Positions 51,729 through 60,668 of a stretch of DNA of 64,000 nt are shown piece after piece. The stretch covers positions 1-64,000 of the forward strand of contig CALZQA010000002.1 in NCBI GenBank assembly GCA_945828315.1, written 5' to 3'. Position 1 is the stretch's first letter, and each line of letters begins with the position of its first letter. This stretch comes from an uncultured bacterium. Lineage in GTDB: Bacteria; Bacillota; Clostridia; Lachnospirales; Lachnospiraceae. A model generated the notes under the pieces. It did not search any database and was not told where the DNA came from. It saw nothing but the letters and a program-made list of their open reading frames with translations. Made by a program: the position numbers and the translations under genes.

Positions 51729-53855
51729 ATGAAGAAAAGGCTGATAGCAGGTGCCTTGGTCATAACTCTCGCCCTGGGCATACAGGCGCTGCCACTGCAG
51801 ACGGTAAAGGCGGCCGAGGTCCGCGTAGAGGAGACAACACAGCTGCTTGAGGAAGCTGTGGACGATCTGGAAGAAGGAGCTTATGTGGAGGGAGAGGCAC
51901 TTGTATCTCTGGAGGCGACGCAGGCAGCAGCGCTTGCACGGGAAGGAACCTATCGTTTTGATGCGGACGTGCAGGTGGAATCGGTCAGTGATTTCGGAAC
52001 GGATGAACAAACCGGAAAAGAGAAGTACATTGTGCATTTGACCTCAGACAAATATTCGACAGAAGAGTTAATGGAACTGGCGCTTTCACAGTATTATGTG
52101 GACGGTGTCTGTGCAAATCAGTACCGGCAGCTGTATGCTGCAGACCCCTATCAGGATGCACAGTGGTATCTGAATGGTATCGGAACAGACAGCAAGGGGA
52201 TCTGTCTGGCAGGACAGGATGTGACCAATAAAAAAACTCCTGTGATCGCAGTGCTTGATACCGGTGTCAACTACAATCATCCTGATCTTGCGGGCAGCAT
52301 GTGGAAGAATCCGTATCCCGATGTTCTGCCCGGTACCTGCGGTTATGATTTCGGAGATAATGATGAAGATCCTATGGACAGCTACGGGCATGGCACTCAT
52401 GTGGCCGGTATCGCGGCGGCAAAGAGCGATAACGGTATTGGCATCACAGGCGTATCGAAGGCAAAAATCATGGCGCTCAAGGTATGGAGTGATGAGATTC
52501 AGAACATCACGGATGCCGCCTGTATCGCAGCCTATAACTATGTTTACGATGCGATACAGGCAGGTGTCAATGTAAAGGCAGTCAATTGTTCCTGGGGCGG
52601 CAGTTACGATTCAAACGGCCTGCTTTCAAAGGCGATCGATGCAGTCGGCAAGGCAGGGGCGCTCTCGGTGTTTGCTGCCGGAAATGAGCATGTGAACTGG
52701 GACAACGTAAGCAAGGCAGTGCCGACACCTTACGATCTGAACAGCAATTATGTGGTGATCGTAGGTGCATCCAATGAACAGGATACCATGGCATATTATT
52801 CCGACTACGGCGCAAATTCCGTGGATCTGTTTGCACCCGGCAGCAACATTCTTTCTACTTATGATCAGAATGTTTACCTGCCAGGTATATATGACAACGC
52901 TCAGCGGAAAAAGCTTTCCTCATATTTTAACCGGTTCAGCGACTCGTCGGATAATATCCTGCCGCAGGGTCAGACGTGGGAAACATATTATACGGCTCAG
53001 GATCTGGGGATCCCTACGGATTACACGGTTAAGATCACACAGGTAAAAAGCGGGGGAAGCAGCTATCTGAAGCTGGGGATTACGCGAAATAAAGTGTCCT
53101 TTGGCAGCGAGGTGGCAGGATCCCTTTATGTGGATGTGACGGATCTGAACCTGGATCAGAATGCTACTTATTATGTTTCATTTCTGAATGGTGCCGGTTC
53201 AGGCAGCGAGGTCTGCTGGGAGGGCGAGAATATGGTGAGTAGCCCGGGAAAGTCGCGTTTTGTGAGTAAAGACGGCAGAACTTATATGCGCATTGTCGGT
53301 CTGACCATTCCGGCGCAGTCAGTCGGAAAGGAAACGATCTGGTATCTGGATGATATTGGCATTTCGTCAGCGAATCCGAATCCGGAAGCTTTTGGCGCGT
53401 ATGCGTATATGGAAGGAACATCTATGGCAGCACCGATCGTCAGCGCGGCAGTTGCGACGCTTAGTGCAGCCAATGCGACACTCTCGGCAAAGAGTGTGCG
53501 GAGCCTGCTCTTAAAGTGTGTACGGAAGGTGAGCGGACTTTCCGGTAAATGTGTGACCGGAGGTATCCTTGATACATCAAAAATGGTTTCGCTGGCAACA
53601 AAAGTGACTCTTAATAAAACCAGTGTCACACTTTCCTACGGAAAGACATTGACACTCAAGGCCAAGGTGTCGCCTACCTTTGTGAGCAGTACAAAGGTGA
53701 CCTGGACATCAAGCAATACAAAGTATGCCACCGTGAGCAGCAAAGGCGTGGTCAAGGTGAAAAAGGCAGGTATCGGACATACCGTTACGATCACCGCAAC
53801 TGCAGCGGACGGAAGTAAAAAGAAGGCAACATGTAAGATCAAACTGAAAAAGTAA
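51729..53855 (+). CDS. Secreted subtilisin-like (S8) protease with Big_2 domain
   Basis: 708 aa. Signal peptide to about residue 28, propeptide about 30-130, then the S8 domain with Asp in AVLDTGVNYNHPDL near 175, His in SYGHGTHVAGI near 221, oxyanion Asn in FAAGNE near 318 and Ser in EGTSMAAPIV near 565. An insertion of about 160 residues (about 385-545) that looks like a beta-sandwich separates the Asn and Ser regions. A Big_2 domain (about 625-708) ends the protein. ATG 51729 has GGGGAAG upstream; the frame is open to 51696. It is followed 16 bp later by the next secreted-protein gene. Confidence 0.92.
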   Translation: MKKRLIAGALVITLALGIQALPLQTVKAAEVRVEETTQLLEEAVDDLEEGAYVEGEALVSLEATQAAALAREGTYRFDADVQVESVSDFGTDEQTGKEKYIVHLTSDKYSTEELMELALSQYYVDGVCANQYRQLYAADPYQDAQWYLNGIGTDSKGICLAGQDVTNKKTPVIAVLDTGVNYNHPDLAGSMWKNPYPDVLPGTCGYDFGDNDEDPMDSYGHGTHVAGIAAAKSDNGIGITGVSKAKIMALKVWSDEIQNITDAACIAAYNYVYDAIQAGVNVKAVNCSWGGSYDSNGLLSKAIDAVGKAGALSVFAAGNEHVNWDNVSKAVPTPYDLNSNYVVIVGASNEQDTMAYYSDYGANSVDLFAPGSNILSTYDQNVYLPGIYDNAQRKKLSSYFNRFSDSSDNILPQGQTWETYYTAQDLGIPTDYTVKITQVKSGGSSYLKLGITRNKVSFGSEVAGSLYVDVTDLNLDQNATYYVSFLNGAGSGSEVCWEGENMVSSPGKSRFVSKDGRTYMRIVGLTIPAQSVGKETIWYLDDIGISSANPNPEAFGAYAYMEGTSMAAPIVSAAVATLSAANATLSAKSVRSLLLKCVRKVSGLSGKCVTGGILDTSKMVSLATKVTLNKTSVTLSYGKTLTLKAKVSPTFVSSTKVTWTSSNTKYATVSSKGVVKVKKAGIGHTVTITATAADGSKKKATCKIKLKK

Positions 53856-53870
53856 CAGGGGGATTGCGAT

Positions 53871-55091
53871 ATGAAAAAAGTCATTCGTATGTTGACAAGT
53901 GTAGTATTGATCCTTTGTATGACTGCGGGCCTTTCCATCAGTGTGCCCGACACCGCATATGCAGCGAGCGCTTATGTACAGGAGTATTCCGATATGATCG
54001 GACAGGGCGGGTATATTTATTATATCCGAACTTCTGAAAAAAACGGCAGCGCCGTTATCTGGCGGATGAAGGTTGCTACCGGTGATACCTCAAAGGTCGT
54101 TTCTGAAACAAAGGGGATCGTGCGGTTGATCGCATGCGGACAGCAGTTGTATTATACGACGGCAAATGATGATTCCCAATGGGAGGTACGTACTTGTCGC
54201 TTAAATGGCGATGATGTTCAGACGGTATGTGAGGGAAGCGTCTGCTATGCGGACGGTGAGAATGTTTATTATATCCGGTATGTGAAGGGCACACAGGCAT
54301 CGCTGTGCGCAAAAGCGATTGACACAGGAGAGGTCACTACTATAAAAACTGCGAAGACAGATCAGACGATCGATTATGTATGCAATATCGGCGGTGAGAG
54401 TTATTATTATGTCTATGACAGGAAAACAGATAAGCTCGCGTTATACTGTCTGCACACAGCCACCAATAAGATGATACGTGTTGCTGCGGAAAAACGCGTG
54501 GCAGATGGGACTTCGGGCCTGCTGGTATCAGATATCAGACAGATCAATGGAGAATTGTATTATGATTTTGGCTCTTATGAGGGCAGCGGCGGCTTCTGGA
54601 ACGGTACGATCAAAAAGCTGACGGTAGATGGGAAGAAAAAGACGGTCGCAAAGTCCGTGGGTGACGATCAGATCATAACGGGCAGCAGGGAGTTATATTT
54701 TTCCACTTCGAGAGGGGATAACTATAAATATAATTTAAAGACCGGTAAAAAGACAAAATATTCTCTGAAATTTGAGAAAGATATCAACTATTCGGTGCTT
54801 GGTGACAAGACTTATATGGCAGATACTTCGAACAGTAAAAAGATCGTGATCTCGCGCTTTACATCCGGTACGGATCGCGAGACACTGACAAAAAATTTTA
54901 TTTCCATTTCCTTCAAACAGAAGGCGGGCGTATCCTATGGGGTCAGTATGAAACAGGTTGGTATTTACAATATGATCTGCGTGACAGGGATTGACTACAC
55001 GGATCCGTCATATGGCTGGCGCGGAAAACCGGTCAGCATTAACTGGTATATCACGGATGGAGCAGGAACTCTGCTCGGTTCATTTCAATGA
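53871..55091 (+). CDS. Secreted DUF5050-like beta-propeller protein
   Basis: 406 aa. Signal peptide to about residue 32 (LCMTAGLSISVPDTAYA), then repeated strands with the pattern YYIRTSEKNGSAVIWRMKVATG, YYTTANDDS, VYYIRYVKG and YYYVYDRKTDKLALYCLHT, typical of DUF5050-like propellers. No catalytic motif. It shares a transcript with the S8 protease, so a role as binding partner, substrate-presenting protein or regulator is possible. RBS AGGGGG before ATG 53871. Confidence 0.65.
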   Translation: MKKVIRMLTSVVLILCMTAGLSISVPDTAYAASAYVQEYSDMIGQGGYIYYIRTSEKNGSAVIWRMKVATGDTSKVVSETKGIVRLIACGQQLYYTTANDDSQWEVRTCRLNGDDVQTVCEGSVCYADGENVYYIRYVKGTQASLCAKAIDTGEVTTIKTAKTDQTIDYVCNIGGESYYYVYDRKTDKLALYCLHTATNKMIRVAAEKRVADGTSGLLVSDIRQINGELYYDFGSYEGSGGFWNGTIKKLTVDGKKKTVAKSVGDDQIITGSRELYFSTSRGDNYKYNLKTGKKTKYSLKFEKDINYSVLGDKTYMADTSNSKKIVISRFTSGTDRETLTKNFISISFKQKAGVSYGVSMKQVGIYNMICVTGIDYTDPSYGWRGKPVSINWYITDGAGTLLGSFQ

Positions 55092-55135
55092 GTATGACTG
55101 ACGGGAGAAATCGAAACGGAAAGGAACAAAAGGTT

Positions 55136-56032
55136 ATGACAGAAAATCAGACACGAATGCAGGAGATCGAGGGACTTTTAGAGATTTATAAAAAAGGAAT
55201 AACACCGGAGCAGTCAAATGAACTGGTGAACAAGATGCGCGATGTGCGTTTTATCGTTCCTGTTACATTTCCTCAGGATGAGACATTGGAAGCGATGCAG
55301 GCGGAGCTTGCACGTACCGGACAGCCGGTGCGTCTGCCCAAAGATGCAAAGCCGATCCCTATCCTGATCCAGAATCCCAACAAGGAGCATTTTCTCGCAA
55401 TCTATACCTCACTGGTCCAGCTGCCGAAAGATGCAAAACATAACGGCGTGATCGAGATGACGTTTGATGCCTGTATGAATTATGTGAAAAATGCCAAAAA
55501 TCCGGTGGTCGGCGTGGTGGTAAATCCGTTTTCCGATAATTTTATCATCAAGCCTCGCATGGAGCAGCAGGTTACTCCGGCACAGTTCCACATGCTGGCA
55601 CGTAAAAATGTAGAGTATGTGCTTTTGCCGCATAGTATTTACACGAAGGGAAAAGAATATTTTGACAGTATTAACAGAGAAGTACTGTTTCAATTCTTTA
55701 AGGATCAGTATCAGAACAAGTTGCCGATCCCGTATACGGAGGATGATTTTGAAGTTATGCAGCTGGGTATTCACCCCAAGCTGGATCTGATCCATATGTC
55801 CATGCCCACGAAGAAGCTGGAGCAGGGTGGATGCATCCGGGTGTACGCGACTTGGCATAAGGATGCGAACAGGCCGGGATACTATATGATCGTGCGCGGT
55901 GAGGATAAGTCTGAGCGTAAGTTTTTGTATATGGATGACACCGGAAAGACATCGGATCTGGGTGAGGCGCCGGTAGAGAGCGTGGAAATGCAGCAGATCA
56001 TGGATCTGGAATTGGAACGCTACGCAAATTAG
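55136..56032 (+). CDS. SseB-family protein
   Basis: 298 aa soluble protein with two SseB-like halves: the first (about 25-125, RFIVPVTFPQDE, IPILIQNPNKEHFLAIYTS) and a C-terminal SseB_C-like part (about 185-295, LDLIHMSMP, GYYMIVRGEDKSERKFL). The family name comes from the type III effector SseB, but in Firmicutes these are cytosolic proteins of unknown role. Start ATG 55136 is preferred for the AAAGGAACAAAAGG region; ATG 55088 (overlapping the preceding stop) is possible. Confidence 0.7.
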   Translation: MTENQTRMQEIEGLLEIYKKGITPEQSNELVNKMRDVRFIVPVTFPQDETLEAMQAELARTGQPVRLPKDAKPIPILIQNPNKEHFLAIYTSLVQLPKDAKHNGVIEMTFDACMNYVKNAKNPVVGVVVNPFSDNFIIKPRMEQQVTPAQFHMLARKNVEYVLLPHSIYTKGKEYFDSINREVLFQFFKDQYQNKLPIPYTEDDFEVMQLGIHPKLDLIHMSMPTKKLEQGGCIRVYATWHKDANRPGYYMIVRGEDKSERKFLYMDDTGKTSDLGEAPVESVEMQQIMDLELERYAN

Positions 56033-56109
56033 AGGTAATATATTTTAAGAAAGGGAGCAGCTGTCCGGGGCAGAAACTGCCGGGCAGCAGTGAGAGGGAA
56101 AGCAAAACG

Positions 56110-56718
56110 ATGGCAGGAATTATTTGGTTTGTGGTCGTTTTATACATCGTGATCCGGTGTGTGAACAGCGCCAAAAAGGGAAAAGGACAGGCAAAACCGA
56201 ATGTGCCGCGTCAGCCGGTGCAGACAAAGCGTCCAAATAGCACGCAGATGAACCGTACGAGTACGATGCAGACCACTGGCAAGTGGAGCAATCCTGCGCC
56301 ACAGGCACAGCGGAAGGCTGCTCAGCCTGCCCGTACATCTCAGCAGACAGGACGTACACAGCAGCGACCTGCCTCAAAACCTGCACAGGAAAATTCCATT
56401 TTGCAGAAAGCAAAGGCGAATGCGTCACAACAGTTCGATGACGATACGCTGGAGGCACGGGGCAGCGCAGATCTCGGACGGGTGCCGCTGGGCGATGAGA
56501 TCATGAAAGACAAGGCGAAAGCACATCATATCCACAGTGAGCATGAGACAGCTCACAAAGCAGAGCTGAGCAATCAGCCCGGTGTGGATGATTTCGATAC
56601 CTATCATCTGATCGATGAGGTAAATGATCTGATCGTAAAGGGCTACAGCGGAAACCTTGAGTTTGAGCGGGATTTTCTGTCGGAAGCAACGGATATGCTG
56701 AACCGGATCTATGGCTGA
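56110..56718 (+). CDS. Hypothetical membrane-anchored protein
   Basis: 202 aa. One N-terminal membrane helix (IIWFVVVLYIVIRCV), then about 75 residues rich in Gln, Arg, Pro and Thr, predicted disordered and highly basic, then an acidic helical C-terminal part (about 115-202) ending in DEVNDLIVKGYSGN and DFLSEATDMLNRIYG. Not recognised. It lies between the SseB-like gene and a small acidic protein, all in one direction. Confidence 0.6.
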   Translation: MAGIIWFVVVLYIVIRCVNSAKKGKGQAKPNVPRQPVQTKRPNSTQMNRTSTMQTTGKWSNPAPQAQRKAAQPARTSQQTGRTQQRPASKPAQENSILQKAKANASQQFDDDTLEARGSADLGRVPLGDEIMKDKAKAHHIHSEHETAHKAELSNQPGVDDFDTYHLIDEVNDLIVKGYSGNLEFERDFLSEATDMLNRIYG

Positions 56719-56776
56719 TCACAGGGAAGACAATATGATCGGAAAAGATTTGATATTGTAAACCGGAGGAAATTTT

Positions 56777-57064
56777 ATGGAACTAAACAGTGAAAAGGCA
56801 GAAGTAAAAGAGGTAAAGGAAGCTGGAACAGAAGAAAAACCGGCACAGTTTGATGAGCTGATGGCGTTTTTGGATGCAGACACTTATGAAGAGAAGATGG
56901 AGATCCTGTACCGGATGCAGCTGGATCTGAATGATTATCTGATCGATACGATGGCAGTCTCTCTGGACGTGGTGATCCCCGAGGGAGACATCGATGAGCG
57001 CTACCGGCAGCTTAAGGGCTGTCTGCAGGCGAAACAGAAATATGAGATCAATCGCTTCCGGTAA
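56777..57064 (+). CDS. Hypothetical small acidic protein
   Basis: 95 aa, Glu- and Lys-rich, predicted mostly helical (ELMAFLDADTYEEKMEILYR, DERYRQLKGCLQAKQKY). No recognisable family. AGGAGG precedes ATG 56777, which speaks for a real gene. It is the last plus-strand gene before the convergent CYTH gene. Confidence 0.6.
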   Translation: MELNSEKAEVKEVKEAGTEEKPAQFDELMAFLDADTYEEKMEILYRMQLDLNDYLIDTMAVSLDVVIPEGDIDERYRQLKGCLQAKQKYEINRFR

Positions 57065-57119
57065 AAAGCGGCCGGGATCCGGAAAATCCGGGTCAATGTT
57101 TGTGAGTGGCTTTGAATGA

Positions 57120-57163
57120 AATGAGCAGGTCAGATTACAGTTTGTAATCCGGCCTGCTCATTG
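57120..57163. terminator. Long hairpin between the small acidic protein and CYTH gene
   Basis: atgagcaggtcagattaca/tgtaatccggcctgctcat is a stem of about 19 bp with G-T wobbles that includes the CYTH stop codon. No strong T run on either side, so termination is uncertain. Confidence 0.5.
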
Positions 57164-57590
57164 TGCTGTTGTGGTAATGGGGATCGTAGGTGACATCTTC
57201 ACCCAGCCAAGCGGGGGGCACGAAAGCTTTTGCCTCGTCTTCACTTTCAAATTCCACTTCTGCCAGGATCAACGGTACCAGGTCGCCTTCAAATACGTCC
57301 AGTTCTACGGTAATCTTACTGTCAAGAGGAATCAGATAGCGTCTTTTTTCAATCACGCGTCCGTCTGCTTTCGGCTTTAAGTGTTCGTAACTCTCTGCGT
57401 TCAGCGGCAGATTGTATTCCTCTCTGGCCAGTAGTCCCTTTGACTTGTAAGTCATGTAATAGTCATCGTCCGATCGGCGGATGCGCACGACCGGGTCGGT
57501 GTTGAGATAGCCCTGCTCGATCCGGTGCATCTCGTAATCCTCCAGATGCTCTGGCAATTCCTTCGGTAAAAATTTGCGTTCGATTTCCAT
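57135..57590 (-). CDS. CYTH-domain (inorganic triphosphatase-type) protein
   Basis: 151 aa, the full length of a minimal CYTH tunnel. It opens with the ExExK motif as MEIERKF, followed by QGYLNTDPVVRIRRSDDDYY, YKSKGLLAREEYN, KRRYLIP, VELDVFEGDL and LAEVEFESEDEA, giving the alternating charged strands. CYTH enzymes cleave inorganic triphosphate or make cAMP; the bacterial stand-alone forms are usually triphosphatases. AGTGAGG lies upstream of ATG 57590. Confidence 0.9.
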   Translation of the reverse strand: MEIERKFLPKELPEHLEDYEMHRIEQGYLNTDPVVRIRRSDDDYYMTYKSKGLLAREEYNLPLNAESYEHLKPKADGRVIEKRRYLIPLDSKITVELDVFEGDLVPLILAEVEFESEDEAKAFVPPAWLGEDVTYDPHYHNSTMSRPDYKL

Positions 57591-57639
57591 GTGTGATCCT
57601 CACTTCCCTGCCTGTTTCTGGCTATTAGTATACCTCATT

Positions 57640-57709
57640 GCAGAGCACAGATGCAAGTCCGCTGTGATTTACCCGTTAAGCATAACAGACTGTTGAATAC
57701 TGTCACGCA
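57640..57709 (-). repeat. Single copy of the clpX-lon intergenic repeat
   Basis: 57663-57709 on the minus strand repeats copy 6 of the clpX-lon cluster: 27 bp (57663-57689, gtgatttacccgtt... to ...cagac) match 44734-44760 exactly, followed by a related tail. 23 bp to its left the 11-mer gcagagcacag (57640-57650) matches 44516-44526, next to copy 4. It lies between the CYTH and DJ-1 genes. Confidence 0.8.
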
Positions 57710-57823
57710 AAGGAGGGTGCATGGCTGATTGACAAAGTACTGTTGATATTGAAAAACGTGGTGGGATATGTCATACTTAATTTGAATTTTGAAAAAATCT
57801 TGCGGCAAAGGAGCGTGTATATC

Positions 57824-58378
57824 ATGAGTAAAAAAATAGGAATGATGGTAGCAAACGGTTATGAGGAGGTAGAAATGCTGACAGTCGTGGATCTGCTGCG
57901 GCGCGCCGGCATGACCTGCGACATTATTTCCGTGAGCGGAGAAAAAGAACTGACCAGTTCACATAAAGTGACCGTGATCGCGGACCTGCTGTATGAGGAA
58001 GCAGACTTTGACAGCTATGACGCACTGGCGATCCCCGGAGGCATGCCCGGAACGACCAACCTCGGAGCGCATGCGGGCGTATGTGAGCAGCTGAAAAAAG
58101 CATATGCTGACGGCAGGATGATCGCAGCGATCTGCGCAGCACCGACGGTGTTCGGAAAGCTCGGACTGCTGGAGGGAAAAAAAGCGATCTGTTACCCCGG
58201 CATGGAGGATCAGCTGACCGGCGCAGAAGTGACCTATGAGCCGGCCGTGCGCGACGGAAATATCATCACAAGCCGCGGAATGGGAACTGCCATTGATTTC
58301 GGACTTGCGATCATAGCGTATTATGAGGGAGAAGAAGCAGCGGCAGCGCTGGCGGAAAAAATCGTATACGAGGTATAG
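57824..58378 (+). CDS. DJ-1/PfpI family protein
   Basis: 184 aa. The DJ-1 catalytic triad elements are present: Glu in MVANGYEEVE near residue 15, and the nucleophile Cys in AAICAAPTVFG near 105. IPGGMPGTTNL near 69 is the family loop. It is of the YajL/DJ-1 group, proposed to be glyoxalase, deglycase or chaperone-like. ATG 57824 follows AAAGGAG; the long upstream frame has no RBS. Confidence 0.9.
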   Translation: MSKKIGMMVANGYEEVEMLTVVDLLRRAGMTCDIISVSGEKELTSSHKVTVIADLLYEEADFDSYDALAIPGGMPGTTNLGAHAGVCEQLKKAYADGRMIAAICAAPTVFGKLGLLEGKKAICYPGMEDQLTGAEVTYEPAVRDGNIITSRGMGTAIDFGLAIIAYYEGEEAAAALAEKIVYEV

Positions 58379-58381
58379 ACC

Positions 58382-59107
58382 ATGGAAATAAAGAAAAATA
58401 AAAAGAAAAAACCATATGTGATGCCCCAGGACCAGTTGACACAGACCACCGGTTGGCTGGGAACGATCTTTCTGGCAGCGGTAGCGGTACTGTTTATTCT
58501 GGTGGGCAGTGTCATGCTCTTTGTTGAAGGCATCAAGGAACTGTACCTGATCTATATGATCAGTGCGTTGCTTATCGCGCTGGGCATCGGACTGATCGTG
58601 AAATATTTTGTGACGGAAGCATATCGCAGCATGCACGATTACGGCTTTTCAGGCGGTGCACTGATCGTGATCCTGGGCGGCTGCGCGCTGGCGCGCTCCG
58701 GGCAGCTGACGGCACAGATCGCGGTTTTCGTGGGACTTCTGGTACTCTCGGTGGCAGTGGTTATGCTCCAGCAGGCTATGCAGCTGCATATTATGCGAAA
58801 AAAAGTGTGGATCGTTGTACTGGTCATTTCGCTTGTGACGCTTCTGGCATCTGTACTGCTCCTGTTTGATATCCATGCAGTGACAGGAAAGATTGATGGC
58901 TTTGCGTATTGGGTGTTACTTATCGCAGGTGTGTTGACGCTGCTGTGCATGCTCATCTCCGGCATCGGTGTTAAGGTCTTTCAACATCAGGAACACGAAG
59001 AGATGCTGCGCATGGAGAAGGAGCAGCAACTTGCTTTTGAGCGCGAGGAGGACCGGAAACGTCTGGAAAGTAAAATGAAAAAGATCGAGGACGATGAAAT
59101 TGTATGA
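58382..59107 (+). CDS. Hypothetical membrane protein with C-terminal coiled coil
   Basis: 241 aa. A basic N-terminus (KKNKKKKPY), six predicted membrane helices between about residues 22 and 200 in three hairpins, and a charged helical tail (MLRMEKEQQLAFEREEDRKRLE) likely to form a coiled coil in the cytoplasm. Not assigned to a family; the helix pattern recalls DUF308/HdeD-like proteins only loosely. It starts 3 bp after the DJ-1 stop, so it is cotranscribed. Confidence 0.6.
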   Translation: MEIKKNKKKKPYVMPQDQLTQTTGWLGTIFLAAVAVLFILVGSVMLFVEGIKELYLIYMISALLIALGIGLIVKYFVTEAYRSMHDYGFSGGALIVILGGCALARSGQLTAQIAVFVGLLVLSVAVVMLQQAMQLHIMRKKVWIVVLVISLVTLLASVLLLFDIHAVTGKIDGFAYWVLLIAGVLTLLCMLISGIGVKVFQHQEHEEMLRMEKEQQLAFEREEDRKRLESKMKKIEDDEIV

Positions 59108-59352
59108 GTACAACTTGCGCAAAATGTACATATTTTGGAAAAAAGTCTTGACGAATGATAGATATGTTTATATAATATAAACATGTTGTGGGACAAGAAG
59201 CCACAGCAAAATGTACATAAATATTTGTCGAATCCCGTGTTTTTCGTGCAATATATCAAAGCCGATGTCAAGCAAGATCAGTTTGAACCGGAAAAATGAA
59301 CAAAGAGAACGAAAAGTACAACTTTGGTCGGGAAAGTACAAGTTGCATGTAC
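59108..59352 (+). promoter_or_regulatory. chvE promoter with GTAC-type operator array
   Basis: The promoter is TTGACG (59148-59153), 17 bp, TATAAT (59171-59176), with the -10 inside a 17-bp palindrome gtttatataatataaac (59166-59182). Six GTAC-centred motifs surround it: 59108, 59126, 59213, 59316, 59336 and 59349 (forms gtacaactt, aatgtacat and aagtacaa). Two precede the -35, four lie in the 205-nt leader. The half-site gtacaa resembles that of AraR (ATTTGTACGTACAAAT), and an AraR-type gene lies at the end of the operon. Confidence 0.7.
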
Positions 59353-59387
59353 ACATCAACTAACTATTTTAAGGGAGGAACAAGAAA

Positions 59388-60554
59388 ATGAAAAAGAAAA
59401 TCTTAGGCGCTTTACTCAGCGTAGCTATGGTAGCAACCATGCTTGTTGGATGTGGCACCAATCAGGCATCTGCACCTGCAGATGACGCAGCAGCAACAGA
59501 GGATACTGCAGATGATGCAGCACCCGCAGATGACGCAGCTGATGATGCAGCTCCCGCTGCAGAGGCAAACGGCAAGAAGGTCGGCGTAGCAATGCCTACC
59601 CAGTCTTCTGAGAGATGGATCAACGACGGTGCTAACATGAAAGAGCAGTTAGAGGCTCTTGGTTACGAAGTAGATCTTCAGTATGCTGAGGACGATGTTC
59701 AGATGCAGGTTTCTCAGATCGAGAACATGATCGCTTCAGGCGTTAACTGCTTAGTTATCGCATCTATCGACTCTTCCGCACTTGTAAACGTTGAGGCACA
59801 GGCAAAGGAAGCTGGTATCCCGATCATCGCATATGACCGTCTGTTAATGGATACTGACGCTGTTTCTTACTACGCAACATTCGATAACAAGGGTGTTGGT
59901 ACTGCAATCGGTAAGTACATCGAGGAAAAGAAAGATTTAGCAAACACCTCTGAGACATATACCATCGAGTTCTTCATGGGCTCACCTGATGATAACAATG
60001 CTCATATGTTATACGCAGGTCTGATGGAAGTTCTTCAGCCCTACTTAGACAACGGTACATTAGTATGTAAGTCAGGCAGAACATCATTTGATGATACCTG
60101 TATCTTAAGATGGTCTCAGGAGACTGCTCAGCAGAACTGTGAGAACTACTTAACAGGTTTCTACGCTGATGAGGATCTTGATATCTGTGCAACTGCATTT
60201 GACGGTTTCGCATATGGATGTAAGGCAGCTTTAGAGGGTGCCGGATACACCGAGGAGAACTGGCCCATGATCACAGGACAGGATGCAGAGCTGATGGCAA
60301 CAAAGAACATCATCTCTGGAAAGCAGACAATGTCTATCTACAAAGATACCCGTCTCTTAGCTTCTAAGTGTGTAACCATGGTTCAGGCAGTGCTTGAGGG
60401 CGCAGAGCCTGAGATCAACGATACCGAGCAGTATGACAACGGCAAGATCGTAGTTCCTTCTTACCTGTGTACACCGGTAGCTGTTGATAAGGACAATTAT
60501 CAGGAAATTATCGTAGATGGCGGATATTATACAGAAGAGCAGTTAGCTGAGTAA
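59388..60554 (+). CDS. chvE: ChvE-type sugar-binding lipoprotein
   Basis: 388 aa. Signal with lipobox LVGC (Cys near residue 22), an acidic Ala/Asp-rich linker to about residue 62, then a type I periplasmic sugar-binding fold of the ChvE/XylF group (VGVAMPTQSSERWINDG near 66, IASIDSSALVNVE near 124, IIAYDRLLMD near 145, GQDAELMATKNIISGKQ near 302). Likely binds arabinose, galactose, xylose or related aldoses. It is the first gene of an ABC operon, and its codon use is strongly biased, as expected for high expression. Confidence 0.92.
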   Translation: MKKKILGALLSVAMVATMLVGCGTNQASAPADDAAATEDTADDAAPADDAADDAAPAAEANGKKVGVAMPTQSSERWINDGANMKEQLEALGYEVDLQYAEDDVQMQVSQIENMIASGVNCLVIASIDSSALVNVEAQAKEAGIPIIAYDRLLMDTDAVSYYATFDNKGVGTAIGKYIEEKKDLANTSETYTIEFFMGSPDDNNAHMLYAGLMEVLQPYLDNGTLVCKSGRTSFDDTCILRWSQETAQQNCENYLTGFYADEDLDICATAFDGFAYGCKAALEGAGYTEENWPMITGQDAELMATKNIISGKQTMSIYKDTRLLASKCVTMVQAVLEGAEPEINDTEQYDNGKIVVPSYLCTPVAVDKDNYQEIIVDGGYYTEEQLAE

Positions 60555-60569
60555 TCCGGAAAACAAATG

Positions 60570-60606
60570 CAGGGTGGCACAAGCTTGTTGCCACCCTGTT
60601 TTTTCC
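60570..60606 (+). terminator. Leaky terminator between chvE and gguA
   Basis: The stem cagggtggca/tgccaccctg with an inner caag/cttg extension is followed by six T. Confidence 0.85.
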
Positions 60607-60668
60607 TAATAGAGAAGGAACAGGACATGCAGAAACGAAGAATTTTTAAGTAAAGGAGTTGGGGAAAA

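Noticed and set aside
50298-52037. 579-codon version of the BspA-like protein
   Set aside because: The extra 162 codons run through the divergent promoter and into the S8 protease gene; a signal peptide with AGGAGG upstream begins at 51551.
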